Assembly: GCA_029379385.1 (NCBI GenBank) | Contig: CM055613.1 | Span: 16,014,001 to 16,078,000 of the forward strand | Length of the DNA stretch: 64,000 nucleotides | Source of the DNA: Quillaja saponaria | Taxonomy: Eukaryota > Streptophyta > Magnoliopsida > Fabales > Quillajaceae | Direction of reading: 5' to 3' | Part shown: positions 1-12,446 of the stretch, in pieces | How the letters are laid out: each line of letters begins with the position of its first letter | Numbering within the stretch: position 1 is the first letter of the stretch | Position numbers and translations under genes: made by a program | The notes under the pieces: generated by a model | Seen by the model: the letters and a program-made list of their open reading frames with translations, nothing else | Told to the model about the DNA's origin: nothing | The model's database searches: none

Positions 1-1483
1 GAAAAAGTTGTCTTAATTCCATTTCATATCTTAGTTGGGTCTCTTGACAAAAATAGGTGAAGTTGAAATACAAAAATTAGAATAGAAATAGCTCAACATT
101 TAAATTAATTTCAAACATAAATGAGTTTATTTTTAGAATTGTTTTTATATTAAACTTTTTTTAATTTTAGTTTATCCCATATGCATGCCTTTTAAGAATT
201 GAGTATAGCTAGACAAAAATCATTCAAAAATATATTTTTATAAAAGTCACAATTATGAAAATTATAATGGTCAAAATAATTAAAAGAAAATCAAATTTTG
301 AATGAGGCAAAATTTGAATTGCCTAAAACTTGGCAGGAATAGAAAAACAAAAAAAAAATCATACTTTACATAAGCAAAACTTGAATGAACTTAGGCATTG
401 AGTATTTTAACAGGCTAGACCAATCCGCCTTCAAAAACCCATTTAAAAATTTAAAAAAGAATAAAAATAAATTCAAAACGCATCATACAAAGGCAAAACA
501 CGTCAATTGAAAATACAATTATTAAGTATAATTGATCCAAATTAATAAAAATAGTTGTATTATCCCAATCCCATCCCACAATTACCTCTTATTGTTTAAC
601 ATTATAATTAATAGAATTAAGGTATAATTATAGAGACAATTATAAGCCTAACTATTTTCTATTGACACAATTATGTCGAAATTCAATCACTCTTAAACCA
701 TGATTATCTTATATGTGCATATGAATAAGAGGTTCTATCATTCTATCAAATAATGATTGAGAGTTATATTCATAGAATGATATTATTCACTCTTCTCTAG
801 TTGACTATGGCCTAATAACCAAAAAATATAATTTTTTGTCCCTCTATTTTCTTCATTTATTACATAACAATAATCTTCCTACTCTCCTACCTGTTAAAAC
901 AATATTTCTTTATTGAATGAAATTTAATATTTCAAATTATATAATACATGAGTAAATGCGTGTTATTCTAAATTTTTATATAATGAATGTACAAAGGAAT
1001 ACAATATTAAATGAAAACATAAATTAAAAGCTTTTTTATTTTTAATATTTAATATCAATATTAGGAACTTGCCCAGAAACATGACTAAACTAAAAATAAA
1101 TATTATAAATTCTGTTATATTATAAAATATAAATACTAAGTTAAATATATTTATAATATTATCGAATATTCCAACAACAATCTAATTATGATAACCAATG
1201 AGCCAAAAATTAAATCAATAATTGTTTGCATGCGATCATTTGCTCTATTCTTAAAACATTATTCTATAAATGATGAAGTTTTTTTTTTTTTTTTTCCTGT
1301 TCTCTCATGAACAAATTTCTTCTAAAATGAAAAAAAATATTAAATAAATAATTATATACTGAAAATAAATTTATATCTTGACAAAGTGAAAAAGAAAAAG
1401 AAAAATAAAAAAAAGAAACACATATATGTCTGCACTCTACAATCTATAAAATAATGATAACATATTCTTTTCTTTTCTTTTCC

Positions 1484-1514
<31 letters not shown>

Positions 1515-2140
1515 AAAAATTAGAGAGAGATAGGTTACTCCTAAGGCAAGGCAAAAAGATTGAAACTGACCACTAAAAAGTGACCATGGGGTGACTCGAA
1601 CCCAACTCGTGAGAAAGGACTAAATATTATACTAAATTGATAAAAATATTATTTCCATAATAATACAAACAGTTCGGAACTCTAATATCTCGTGGTGAAA
1701 TTTTGTTGCAACCCCTACTATATGTGCTACAAATCATTTTCCTTTAATTTTGGTCAAAATTTCAAAAAAATAAATCCTTGGGTCGGTGGTAAAAAGGTAA
1801 GGTCCTCAGTTAGAACTTTTTTTAAAAACTCATGAGAATAAAATATTCAAAAATTTTCAAATTTCAGTGTCATGAATGGCCTATAGCCCAAACACCACCT
1901 ACTAACCAAAATAAAAGTAAAAAATAATGAAAATAAGTCTAATTAAGATATCTCTGTGGAAGCAGAAATATAATTTAGAGGAACTTGAGGATCAAGTAAA
2001 GGCCAATTACCTCATCTTGTACCTTGATATGGAAAACTCGTTAAGGAATAGCTTTGGTTACCTTATTTTGCTATCCAATAATTAAGGGATTCAAATCTCC
2101 TCTGTGGAATTTTTTATTTTATTTAAAAAAAAAAAAAAAA
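1..2140. other. AT-rich intergenic region, no gene seen
   Basis: No open frame with coding character on either strand. The stretch is AT-rich with long poly(T) and poly(A) runs (for example 1279-1295, 1486-1509, 2125-2146). Around 1590-1612 the minus strand carries a short tRNA B-box-like string in front of an A/T-rich stretch, which could be a SINE remnant but has no matching A box. Probably old, decayed repeat DNA upstream of gene A. Confidence 0.6.
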
Positions 2141-2290
2141 AAAAAAACTTTGTACAATCTTTCTCACACGCATATATATATATATATCCATAGTTTACCT
2201 AGCTTGTCTTTATATTCAAGCAGCGCCTTTTGCAGCTGTCTCTCTGTTTGAGTCTTTGCTGAAATTCTTTCTCCTTTGGAAGCTCTGATC

Positions 2291-4825
2291 ATGGCTGAGG
2301 AGGACAAGATCACCGGTGACTATGTTCACTCTGCCGTGGCCGGTATATATATATATATTCATTTAAATTGGTTTACATGTAAAGATTAGTTTTATTGTTT
2401 TTCTTTTTCTGGCATCTTTTATTACTTTTGGAAAAGTAAATGAGAGATTTTTAGTTTATTTGTGCTTTGGTTTTTGATCATATATGTGCTCTTGCTAACT
2501 AATTTCATGTAGGTGTCTTTTTATGTTGAGTCTTGTTTGAATATATATATATATATATATATGTATTTGTGTTGAAGATGAACGATTACAGTTGCATAGT
2601 AATCAAAAGTTTTATTTTTTCTTATTGAGGAATAAATATATTGCTATATGATCTTCTTGTATTAATTATTCATTCAAATTTTCAAATATTAGTCAGAGAT
2701 TACTTTTTACATAAAACACTGATTAATCAAAAGTTATTGTATATCTAAACTGAGAACATTATATTAATTCTCTATCATTGTGCAGAAATAATGATGAAAA
2801 CATACTTTCAGATCCATTTATTATATTCTTATATTGTTCTCTTTTTAATTTTGTTTTTCAATTTTAAGGATATTTGCAGTTTTGCTTTGGCTTTTGACAA
2901 TATATTTAGCTTGTTGCTTGCAGCATTCTAATAAAAATAAAAAGGAAGAGTAAAAATGGTGGAGAAACATGCAAAAATAAAGCATATTTTTATTCAAAAT
3001 ATATATTAATATGTATAAATGTTGTAAAACAATTTTGTAGTGGTTGAGGCTGTTGAAAAATCTGTTATTCACATATCTGGAGATGATCAAAACACTTGTG
3101 GGAAAGTAGACCATCAAGAAGAGATCGAAATCAAGGAGTGTAACGATTTAATCTTTTCGCCAAAAAGTCATACTCAGTACTCTCCTGAGGAACATAAATC
3201 GCATAATGATTTTGATTACAATGCTCCACTGCAGAAGCCTCAACCGGAAGCCAAATCCGCAAAGGATGTAAGTGAAGAAATCAAAGAAGAAACTGATTTG
3301 ATTGGAAAAAGCATTGCCGGTAATCGAGGAAAGAATATAGTTGATCATGGAGGATGTGATGATATAGCTGGGAATGAAATCAAGGATAGGATTGCACTTA
3401 AAGATCAGAAACTCAAAAATGTGATTGAAATTGGTTCATCCTCAAAGGGTGTTTTGGAGCAATATTACTATGAAGAAGACTTATCCACTAAGAACACTGA
3501 GATAGAGGAATTGTGTGACGAATATAAAACTAGTGGTCTTAAGGGAAGAGAACAACCAAGACAGACAATGTATGAATTGTTGTCTTCAGAGGTAATAAAT
3601 AACACAAATGAAGCTGCTTCTGTTCAGAGTGATTTGTCTTCCAAATCGGAATGCCACATCAATGGATCAGCCGATTCTGTAAGCAGTAGATGGCTATTTG
3701 AAGGTAATTAATTCAATCTTTTGGCTCTCTATTTAAATAGAAAGAAAAGCTTTTCTTTCTTTATTTATTGAAAATTTGCTGTGTGATATAGTGAATTCTT
3801 TTGTTTGGTTAATGGTTAATTCAATCTCTAGTGCTTCATCATGAAATTAAATTTCAAAAATTTACTCTTTGCTCATAGAGTATCCAAACAGAAGAAATAT
3901 CATGAGATATTCATCAGATTTGAATTTTTGGATCACAATATGAAGTGTTTGGCATGAAAATGTTACATTTCTTTTGTCATCTCCACCCATGTCTCTCCTT
4001 TTATGTTGTAGACAAATGTAACATGTTTATTATCTGCATTCAACTGTCTAACTTTGGTCAATTTGAGGGAAACTTATTTCGAACTAGTTGCATTTGTGCA
4101 CCAACGGTATAAAACTGCGCTACACTGAAATATGATTTCTAACTGGTTGAAACTAGAATGGGTTTATACCCGATACAATACGTGATAACATTGGAACTAA
4201 AAATAATATGATTCACCTTTGTATCTATTTGTTAATCTAATAATTGTGCTCTCTAGCTTGTAAGCATGCCCAATTTTTATCTTTGCGCTTTTGACATACT
4301 ATATATGCAATAGATGTCTCTGATATGGACTCTGTGGATCCCCAAGCACAACTAAAACCAAAGCAGCTGAGCTTGAAGCAGCGGTCAAAAGCCTCATCTG
4401 AACAGTTTTATTCAGCATCTGAACGATTTTTCTCCAACTTGATGGATGATGATTACGAGCCTCGGAGTTTCAGGGCCTTGCAGGAAGACAAAAGTAGTAA
4501 TGGAAAAAAAACAACATTAATTGAAGGTGAAAGAGTTGTGGATGAACTTAACAAGTTAAAGTGGAGGAAGAAGATCAAAGATGTTTTTTCAAAGGTGAAA
4601 AATTTTGGTGGAAAAAAGAAGAAATCTCCCTTAGAAAGCCTTATGGATGAGTCTGACCTAAGAAAGATTATGAAAGCTCCTTTAAAGGGTACTGCTGGGA
4701 GCAAAGGGAAAGAGGATTATTCCAAATTGAACTTTTGCAAATCTGCTCATGATGTTGTTTTCTGTCAAAAAAGAATGAGTAAGGATTTGAAGTCACAAAT
4801 GCAACAATATCCAGGTAATTGGTAA
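2291..4825 (+). CDS. Gene A: uncharacterised plant protein, 408 aa, 3 exons
   Basis: Model: 2291-2342, 3041-3703, 4314-4825. Both introns are GT-AG and both interrupt the codon after its first base, and the joined frame is open (409 codons with stop). Residues 1-18 are encoded by exon 1. Residues about 18-239 (exon 2) are acidic and polar, rich in E, D, K and S, with no hydrophobic segment, so they look disordered. Residues about 239-408 (exon 3) are Lys-rich and carry four blocks shared with gene B: LKQRSKASSEQF, KWRKKIKDVFSKV, ESDLRKIMK and a Cys pair in CKSAHDVVFC (C-x8-C). No signal peptide, membrane segment or known domain is visible, and I do not recognise the family. The basic tail would suit a nuclear or nucleic-acid-associated protein, but that is only inference. 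A GT near 4815 (CCAG/GTAATT) could be a donor to a further exon, so the 3' end is less certain than the start. Confidence 0.72.
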
Positions 4826-6663
4826 TGGTGCAACTCATATATATATATATGAGAAGAACTTCCAGCAATTGGTTGGTTTTAGTTAATCTAGAATTAAGGA
4901 TTCTTTTCCTTTTAGACAATATTATCATCAAATGTTAAGGAACTACGTAGTTTTTTTTTTTTTTTGGCTAGTTGGGGATGAGTTTGTTATTTAATCAATT
5001 AGATGAGTTTAGTACTACATTTGCTACTAAGTTACATTAAGCACTTTCTATGTCGTTTGGTGCAATTATTTTCTGTTTTCTCTCTTTTTCATTATCTTTG
5101 TTGTCTGAGAAAGATGAAGAGCTAGTTCTTAAGTATGTCACAATGAAATTGCCAGAGAAAATCCCCGTTATAAAGGGCTTTATACTTTTCTAATCTTGCA
5201 GGGAATTTTTTCTAATGATATAATGAGATTGAAAATATGTCCATAAGTTATAAGTTAGGAAAAAACAAAACACAAGAACTAAACCAATTAAAATGTAAAT
5301 TTATGCCATATCTGGAACATTAATTTTGAACAAAAAATGTTGTTTAAAAATACTTTCAATAGGCTCACTAAATTTTGAGTTACATAAAAGGGGCAAACTT
5401 GGATTATGTATTTATCCGATTATAGTGAGGTTTGAACTTGAAATTTTCAAGTGAAATTAAGAGTTGTAATCAACAAGATGTTCCATTGGATTAGATTATA
5501 ATTGACAAGTCAATTAAACTCGTTAGTCTTCACCATTAACTTCACTCTAAGAAATCAAATAATGAAAAATGTGTAGGAATACTCGTAAGAAATCAAAAAA
5601 AAATAATCAAACAATAGAAATGGATTTCATATCCCAATTATTAAACAAATTTTCAAGACATCAAACTCTTCAGCCATGGTGTGATGCAGTGTGCATGGAA
5701 ACAAATAATATAAAAAATATTAAGTTTCTCTTCAATTTTTATTCTTTTTATTCTTAAGTCTATTTTAGTATTTGAGTCATAAGTTTTAATTCAAGGTATG
5801 ACTCTTAAGTTGTAAATTGTGTATTGAGAGAATTATTTGACACTTGGTATTTTACAATGTGCTTAGGAATTAAAATATACAGATTAATTAATTATGAGTC
5901 TTTTCGAATATTCCTTATGTAATTGTAATGCCTAGTGAAAATGATAAAGTATTTTCATATTATTGTTACAATGAGAAAGCCTTTTGATTCCGTAATTTTA
6001 ATTAATTGTAGGCAGTCTTGTTTACAATGGATGATTCCTATGAAACTAATCAAGTTGTGGTCATGCGCAATTACCAGGGGCGAGTCTACAGCCTGGCCCA
6101 GCCTACGCTGGAGCCCAGACTAAATTTTGTTAATAAATTATTTAATTATCAAATTTAATATTTTAAAGCCTAAATATCATTGAGCCCAAATTCTCAGGTT
6201 AATTTGAAACAAATCTATCTTAAAATTCAATACATTTCATTATTTCAACTCGTTTTAATTCAATTTAAATCTCACCTCCATAGCCTAACTCAGTAAAACA
6301 CACCAACACACCCCTTACATTCAAAATTTGAAGTCCACTTTGGGCTGGACATTGATTTGAAAGGATTGGGTAGTGAGCTTGCATGGAAAAATGGTGAGAT
6401 TGTGTTTGAAGTGTTGGCATATATAATTACAAGGTAAAAATGGAACAAGATCAAGGGTATATTGGTCTAAACAGATTTTAATGATCCAATTAAATTAAAT
6501 TCTCTCCAAATCAGTAGAAATTAAAAATAGTGATTTATAATGAATTTTTCAATTTTTTTTTTTTTTAATTCCAATCATACCCATAGGCCTGTCCAATTCA
6601 TTAAAGCAAATATTTTGTTTTTCATATTAGGTTATCAGTTAAAAGTTCGTTTATATTATAGTT
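4826..6663. other. Intergenic, no gene seen
   Basis: Downstream of gene A. AT-rich, with a poly(T) run at 4951-4964. A short GC-richer patch at about 6062-6120 resembles the terminal part of a decayed transposon but I cannot define its borders. The small open frames at 5569-5757 and 5935-6123 have no recognisable content. Confidence 0.55.
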
Positions 6664-7085
6664 AGGAGATGTCAATGAGCCTAGCTAGCTCATAAACTAC
6701 TTGTTAATGACTCAGATCAAACTTGGTTCGTTTTTTAAACGAGCATGAGCTGTTCTTGAGCTCTAATATCGTGAGATTGGCTCGTTTAATATTATTTAAT
6801 AATTTTTTTAATATTTATATATATATTTATAATAAATCTATTTATATATAAAAAATAATATAAATTGTTACTAGGTTTTGTTTTAATTTACACCAAGGCT
6901 TATACTAAGTGGTATTTGGTTTAACTCTCCCAGCCAATAATTTTTTTTTTAGAATTTTCAAAAAATCTTCAAGAGTAGCCAAGCTCGAGCTTGATTATTT
7001 GATTATGAGCTTTTAACGAGATTAAGCTCGTGAAACCTAAAACGAGCTCGAGCTTAAGCTCGGCTTGTTGACAGCCTCTAGTTGT
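6664..7085. repeat. Dispersed repeat, copy 1 (related copy near 52880-53270)
   Basis: The core around 6780-6865 (TTTAATATTATTTAATAATT followed by A/T-rich sequence ending in AATAATATAAATTG) recurs at about 53030-53120. Both copies are followed about 60-90 bases later by a poly(T) tract and an AGA(A/G)TTTT string. The right part (6985-7075) repeats GAGCTCGAGCTT-type strings, and similar strings occur at 7485-7560 and, in variant form, at 29165-29470. This looks like a dispersed non-autonomous element. I cannot see clean termini or a target duplication, so its class is open. Confidence 0.5.
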
Positions 7086-7639
7086 AAGCTCTACTCGGTT
7101 TAACTTCTAGAAAATGATAGAAAAATAACACAAATGAGAGGAGTAAATCAAGCTGAAACTTATGCTCATTTTAAAATACAATCTACACATAATAGTCAAC
7201 TTACATAATAAATAGCAACAATAAATAATATAACATACTTATTTATTTTATACACAAATATTAAAATAAAATTTTTCTAAAGGGTGCTAAGATCATTTGT
7301 TAAAATATAATAATTACAGCTTTTGAAAATTGAAGCTTTCTAAAAATAACAACTTATGCATTAAATATCATTGAAATCATAGTTAACTATCGTAATTAAT
7401 ACTATAAACTTTTCATTTATAAAACCTTAACATTAGAAAATTCCTATTAAAATATATCAAACAATTTGGGCTCAGCGAGTTTATAATGCTAGTTTTACAA
7501 AGTTTGAGCTCGACTTATTTATTAAATGAATTTAAAATAAAATTTAAGCTCTTAACGAGTATTTCATAGAAAGTTTTTTTTGTATTTTAATTAGAGATAG
7601 CCCTTTAAATTTTTTTCCTTTTCCTGACTTGAAAAGAAA

Positions 7640-7975
7640 ATAACAAAGCTAGGTTGTCCTTTTATAAAAATTTCACCATCTTTGATCTCAATATAAGGTA
7701 TGAAGAGTATAGATTCAAAGTACATACATGATTTTAGGACAATTGAACGGTTAAATTTCAACTTTCAATTAAAATCTTACCATAAAATGGTAAGAACATG
7801 AAAACTCCCCTTAAAATAAACAAAAATCTTCTTCGTTGCATGCTTGACCCCTTCCATTCTCATGTCTCTCTTTATGAAATAATTCAAGGCCTAAAAAAAA
7901 TCAATAAATAAAAAATACAATTCCTGTAATTCCGAAAGGTGTGCACTAATTATCTCTCCTTTTATTTTTATTTTT
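7640..7975. repeat. Diverged third copy of the gene B upstream segment
   Basis: The stretch from about 7690 to 7860 (ACATACATGATTTT, then ACCATAAAATGGTAA, then CCCCTTCCATTCT) matches 8370-8550 and 11825-11995 in the same order and spacing but with more differences. The upstream segment of the B/C locus was therefore duplicated at least twice. It contains no first exon. Confidence 0.6.
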
Positions 7976-9350
7976 CACAGATATTTTAAGAGTTGATACT
8001 TTATCCTCTACTTCTAGTTTTCTTACCATGTTAATAGAGCTATTCTTCTTCTACATAAGAAAAAATAAAATAATATATATATATATATATATATATATTT
8101 AAATTAGAAAAAGATTGTGGTATGAATATATATAGTTGCTGACCATAATATCATATATTGTTTATCAAGTCAAAGTTATGAGTTTTTTGTTTTGTAAAAT
8201 AGAAAGGTATGTAGGATCCTACACTTACAGGCAGAACCTATTTGAAGGTTTTTGTTTTTTTTTTTTTGCTTTGAATTATATAACAAGAGGTAGTCCTTAA
8301 AAAAAAAAAAAAAAAAAAAAAAGAGGTAGTTTACCCATGTTACATAAATCCCACACTCATTGATCTCAATATAATAAGGTCTGAAAACTTAATTTAAAAG
8401 CACATACATGATTTTTGGACAATTGAATGATTGGATTTCAAGTTTCAAACAAAATTTTACCATAAAATGGTAATTAAAAACATGATAACTCACCATACAA
8501 TAAGCATCAATCTTCTTAATTGCATGCATAACCCCTTCCATTTCTATATATGTCTGCTGCAAATTGTTGTACATTTTGAAAAAAGTCAAAGCCTCAAAAA
8601 ATAAAATAAAGAATAAATGCAAATTAAGAGCAATTCATGTAATTCCAATAGTTATGCACTAATTATACTTCCTTTTCTGGCCTAAACATAATATTAAATT
8701 TAAATCATCCCCTAATATCTCTCTTTTTCTTTTTTCGTTTTAGAAAAAAGAAAAATAAATAAATTGGCTAAGCAATCTCTCCTATCTAATTACTTTCCCC
8801 TTTAAATAGTTGCCTTCATTTTACTATGTCCTCATCTCTCTCTCTCTCTCTCTCTCACACACAAATTGTGTTGTGTGTATTTACAGTTTTTGTTACAGTT
8901 AGTTGTCTCTTAGAAGAAGAGTTAATCATGGTGGTGATCAAGTTCTCTGGTAACGTACATCAACCGATTCTACTTTATATATATTAATTGCATTTATATA
9001 TTCTTTTTTCTCTCTCTTTTCTTGTTCTGTCTCTTTGAAATGAAAATAAAAAGGAGATCTCTTACATATTTACATGTAATATGTTTTCTAGAAATGATTT
9101 CAAAGTGGTTTTGCATAGGTAGATTTTATATAAATTGTGTTTGTTCTAATATAACTTTGTGCTGAATTCCTATCAGATGTACAGAAAAAGGTTTTGCTAT
9201 GTAGACTATTAAAAATTAAAAAAAAAACATTGAGCAAAAATGAGCTAAATCCTTAATTTGTTTTAAAAGAATCAAATATCAAAATAGAATTTCAATTCTT
9301 ACATTTCTAATTTTTTTTGCACCTATAAATTTTGTAGTCTACATATATAG
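7976..9350 (+). repeat. Segmental duplication, unit B (5' region, exon 1 and start of intron 1 of gene B)
   Basis: Collinear with 11195-12446 plus 14325-14460. Shared landmarks in order: TTTAAGAGT..GAT...TATCCTCTACTT (7986 / 11200), ATGTAGGATC.TACACTT (8210 / 11390), ACATACATGATTTTTG (8402 / 11858), TTAATTTCAT- or TTAATTGCATGCATAACCC (8515 / 11970), TTAGAAGAAGAGTTAATCATGG (8909 / 12197) and the ATG with its donor GGTAACGTACAT. Intron homology continues to about 9130, and resumes in the other unit beyond an insertion. Confidence 0.75.
8795..8927 (+). promoter_or_regulatory. Core promoter and 5' UTR of gene B
   Basis: TTTAAATA at 8801-8808 sits about 120 bases before the start codon and could serve as the TATA element. 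A pyrimidine tract (TC)n at about 8835-8856 lies in the probable 5' UTR, a common plant arrangement. In the duplicated unit C the same place reads TCAAAATA, so the TATA-like box is changed there, and the (TC)n tract is shorter. Confidence 0.45.
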
Positions 9351-10869
9351 TCCCCGCCTACAAATAATTGAGTCTTTGTTTTACATGATTGAAAGCAATA
9401 AAAAATTAGAAATGTTGTGTAAATTGTTATCATCTTTTAATCTTTGATGTAGTCATCTTCTACTTATATTCACCGATCAAATGATGAGGTTGTTATTAGT
9501 GTTCTTTAATTGGGAATTAGAATATTAGACGTCTCATCCTACAACGATTAGTCACAATTTAATTATAATAATTTACAGCCTCAATCTACCTGACATTTTT
9601 TATTAAATACACATGCTTGTCTCACACATCGGTATAAAAGTTGAATAAATTTTATTTTTTTTAATTAGTAGTGATGAGTAGTAACTAATATTCTCATTGT
9701 TGTGAAATGTGGTATAAATGATTGGATCAACAGAGGTCGTTCTCTCCCTTTACATTAGGACGTACCTTGTATAGACTCTTTTTAGGGTTGACAATGTAGT
9801 TCTTTTTTGATGGGACTACATATGTAGTCTTCTTGACATCTAAATTTCCAAGTACAGATGATCAAAAGAATGCCATTGAAGAAGCCGATGCTTGTAATGA
9901 TAGAACCGATGCAATTGAAGGTAACAATGCCACAGCTGGTGGGTATTCAAATTATTCCTTGTTTGATGAAGTCCTTAACATTATCTACAACAGTTAGGAT
10001 TAATGTAAGAGCTGTAGGTCCTACTGCAAATGACGACTGGAGCAAATATTATTTTGATGTTGGTGTCTGTGGCGGCAGCATATGTGAGATCGACGGAGTT
10101 GCATGACCAAAGTTGCAGAAGCAGTGCAGTAACAAAAAACCAAACGAGATTACATCATTTGCTTATGTTATCTGTTAATGATTCATCTGCTCGCAATAGT
10201 TACGAGTCTTCATGCTTTTAAAGGTGATGATCATGCAATTTATTCAACAATGTTACGTTTGTTAATTCCTGAACTAGGTCCAATGGTTTTTTTTTTTTTT
10301 TGTTGTTGTACACTTGATTTTCTTTGTTATCATGAGACTTGTGATTTTAATTATCTTGCAATCATTCTCACTAGCATGCGTTTTTCATTAATAATTCAAC
10401 AGTTATATCAAACATGGATTCTGAAGATTATCCATCATCAAATTCTACAAAACCACTGTTGAAGCAACATTCAAGAGCTGCATCTGCACGATTTGATCAT
10501 ACCGATTCTTTGGATAACATAAAGTCATTGGTGGAATGTAAGGATTCAAAAATTGAAGGCAGATCATGTGACAACAACAATCGGAAGAAGTTACAATGGA
10601 GTAAGACAATCAAATATATGTTTACAAACATGCCGTGCTTGACTGACAATAATAAGAAAGGAAAAACACAAAGCATGTACGAGTCTGAGCTGAGAAAGAT
10701 GATAAAAAATAGCTTAAAAGATGTCAAACGAAAGGGTAAAACAACAATGGAGAAATCGAATAACCGGGGAATGTTAGGTTGCTGCAAAACTGATGACGAT
10801 GTAGCTCACTGTCAAAGGAGGAAGAGTGTCGACATGGGAGCTCAACCACAACAACAACAACAACAATAA
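8928..10869 (+). CDS. Gene B: shortened paralogue of gene A, 183 aa, 3 exons
   Basis: Model: 8928-8949, 9858-9920, 10403-10869, all phase-1 GT-AG introns, giving one open frame of 184 codons with stop. Exon 3 encodes about residues 29-183 and aligns with the C-terminal half of gene A: LKQHSRAASARF, QWSKTIKYMFT, ESELRKMIKNSLKD and CKTDDDVAHCQRR (the same C-x8-C pair). It ends in a Gln run before the stop. The middle exon is only 63 bases here against 663 in gene A. The donor at 9921 directly follows GAAG, just as the gene A exon 2 donor does. The sequence after that donor (9921-10222) still resembles the end of gene A exon 2 but has shifted frames and stops, so it is best read as exon that became intron. 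Expression is unproven and the gene could be a pseudogene with a chance open frame. Function unknown. Confidence 0.6.
9921..10222 (+). pseudogene. Relic of the long middle exon, now inside gene B intron 2
   Basis: GGAGCAAATATTATTTTGA at 10038 matches GGAGCAATATTACTATGA of gene A (3458) apart from an extra A, a frameshift. Further matches follow around 10150-10222, ending at a GT (10222) placed as in gene A exon 2. In the frame demanded by the flanking splice sites there are several stops, starting with TAG at 9995. The exon was evidently present in the ancestor and then lost its frame. Confidence 0.55.
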
Positions 10870-11194
10870 CGTCCACATCCTTTTGATGCTAATTAATTGG
10901 AAAGAGAACAACATCTAGAAATTTTCAACCCAGATACAACTTTTAGTCCACCAAATAAACCTGTGACGGATTTTCTGTTTATCAAACATGAATAAAGCTT
11001 GTGATGTTTGCTTCTTTTTTATTTCATATTAGTTCAATTTTTTTGGTTTCGAGAATTTTCTTTGTTTGAGTATTTGTTAATAATTTATGTTAATCAATTA
11101 TGTCATATACATTGGATTGCTGATTTTTCTTCAAGAAGTCTCTAGAAGAGGTAATTTTTCTTTATTTTGATTCAAATTATGTTTTTTTTTTCTC
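10870..11194. other. 3' flank of gene B
   Basis: Contains the probable 3' UTR. AATAAA at about 10991 is a candidate polyadenylation signal roughly 120 bases after the stop. Nothing else is seen before the duplicated unit C begins. Confidence 0.5.
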
Positions 11195-12446
11195 AGATGT
11201 TTTAAGAGTAGATATCTTATCCTCTACTTTAAATTTTCTTAACATCTTAATAGAGTTATTTTCCTTCTTCAAAAGAAAAAAAAAAAAAAAAAAAAGGTAT
11301 TGATTAGAGGTATGAACGTAGTTTCTTATTATAACTTCATCATTCTTTTTCGAGTCTAGATAAGAATTTTTGATTCACAAAATGGATAGATATGTAGGAT
11401 CTTACACTTTCTGATAGGGAACCAATTTCAAGTTATTTTTTAGGCTTATCTATTATTTTGGTTATTCAGGATTATGTCAGTTTTCAGTCTTCAATAATAA
11501 TGTACATAGATTATTTTTATGCATTGGAAAACTTTTTTACTCATTTTATCATTAAATTATTTAGAATTACTTTATTTATATATAACATGAGAATAAGATA
11601 TTATAACTTGATTAAAAAATTCTTAATCCTAGATGATGAAATTGATAACAAACATTCATAGGATGACTAAATTAAAAATTGAAACAATTCTAAAGGACTA
11701 AAATAGGAGTTAAGCCTATTTTTTTAATATTGACTTTTTGGTTTCGTACTTTGAATTACATAACAGAAGGTATCCTTCAAACAAAAACAAAAAAACTGAG
11801 ATAATTTCCCCTTTTAAATAAATCTCACCGTAGGTATGACAAGTCAAGTTCAAAGCACATACATGATTTTTGTCAATTGAGTGGTTGGCTTTAAAGTTTC
11901 AAAACAAAATTTTATCATAAAATGTTAATTAAAAACATGATAACTCCCCATAAAATAAGTAGCAATCTTCTTAATTTCATGCATAACCCGTTCCATTTCT
12001 TGACATATATATATATATATCTCGTAAATCATTGTACATTTACAACAATAGTTGGCTATGCAGTCTCTTCGATCTAATTCCTTTCCCCTCAAAATAGTTG
12101 TCTTCATTTTAACTGAGTTGTCAACTCTCCTCTCTCACACACACACAGATTAGTGTTTTGTGTATTTGCAATTTGTGCTACTAAGTTTATTATCTCTTAG
12201 AAGAAGAGTTAATCATGGCGGTGATCAAGATCTGGCCGGTAACGTACATGAACTGACGCTACCGTATATGTATTGATTATGTAGTTATATTTCTTATTTC
12301 TCTCTCTTTTCTTGTTCTATCTCTTCGAAACGAAAGTAAAAAGGAGATCACTTACTAATTAGCTAGTATATATTTACATGTAAAGAGAGGACTGTAGATA
12401 TTCTTTAGGAATGATTTCATAGAGGATTTGCAGAGAAATGTCTATA
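11195..12446 (+). repeat. Segmental duplication, unit C (orphan promoter and first exon)
   Basis: Collinear with the region in front of and around exon 1 of gene B (see 7976-9350), including the 3' part of intron-proximal sequence AATGATTTCA..G.GG.TTTGCA. Homology stops at about 12446 inside the intron and resumes near 14325, so later DNA was inserted there. No sequence resembling exons 2 or 3 follows before the next gene at 14905. Confidence 0.72.
12215..12238 (+). pseudogene. Orphan first exon, copy C
   Basis: ATGGCGGTGATCAAG at 12215 matches ATGGTGGTGATCAAG of gene B exon 1, and the donor GGTAACGTACAT is kept. The exon is 24 bases long instead of 22, so the phase at the donor is changed from 1 to 0 and it could not splice in frame to a B-type exon 2. 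No exons 2 and 3 are present. A dead gene fragment; it might still be transcribed from the duplicated promoter. Confidence 0.7.

Noticed and set aside
1588..1615. tRNA-like B box (GGTTCGAGTCACC on the minus strand)
   Set aside because: No acceptor stem, anticodon arm or A box at the right distance. At best a decayed SINE end.
9858..10106. 82-codon frame inside the gene B exon 2 relic
   Set aside because: It begins at the exon border in the wrong phase and does not align with gene A exon 2 in frame; the spliced model explains the region better.
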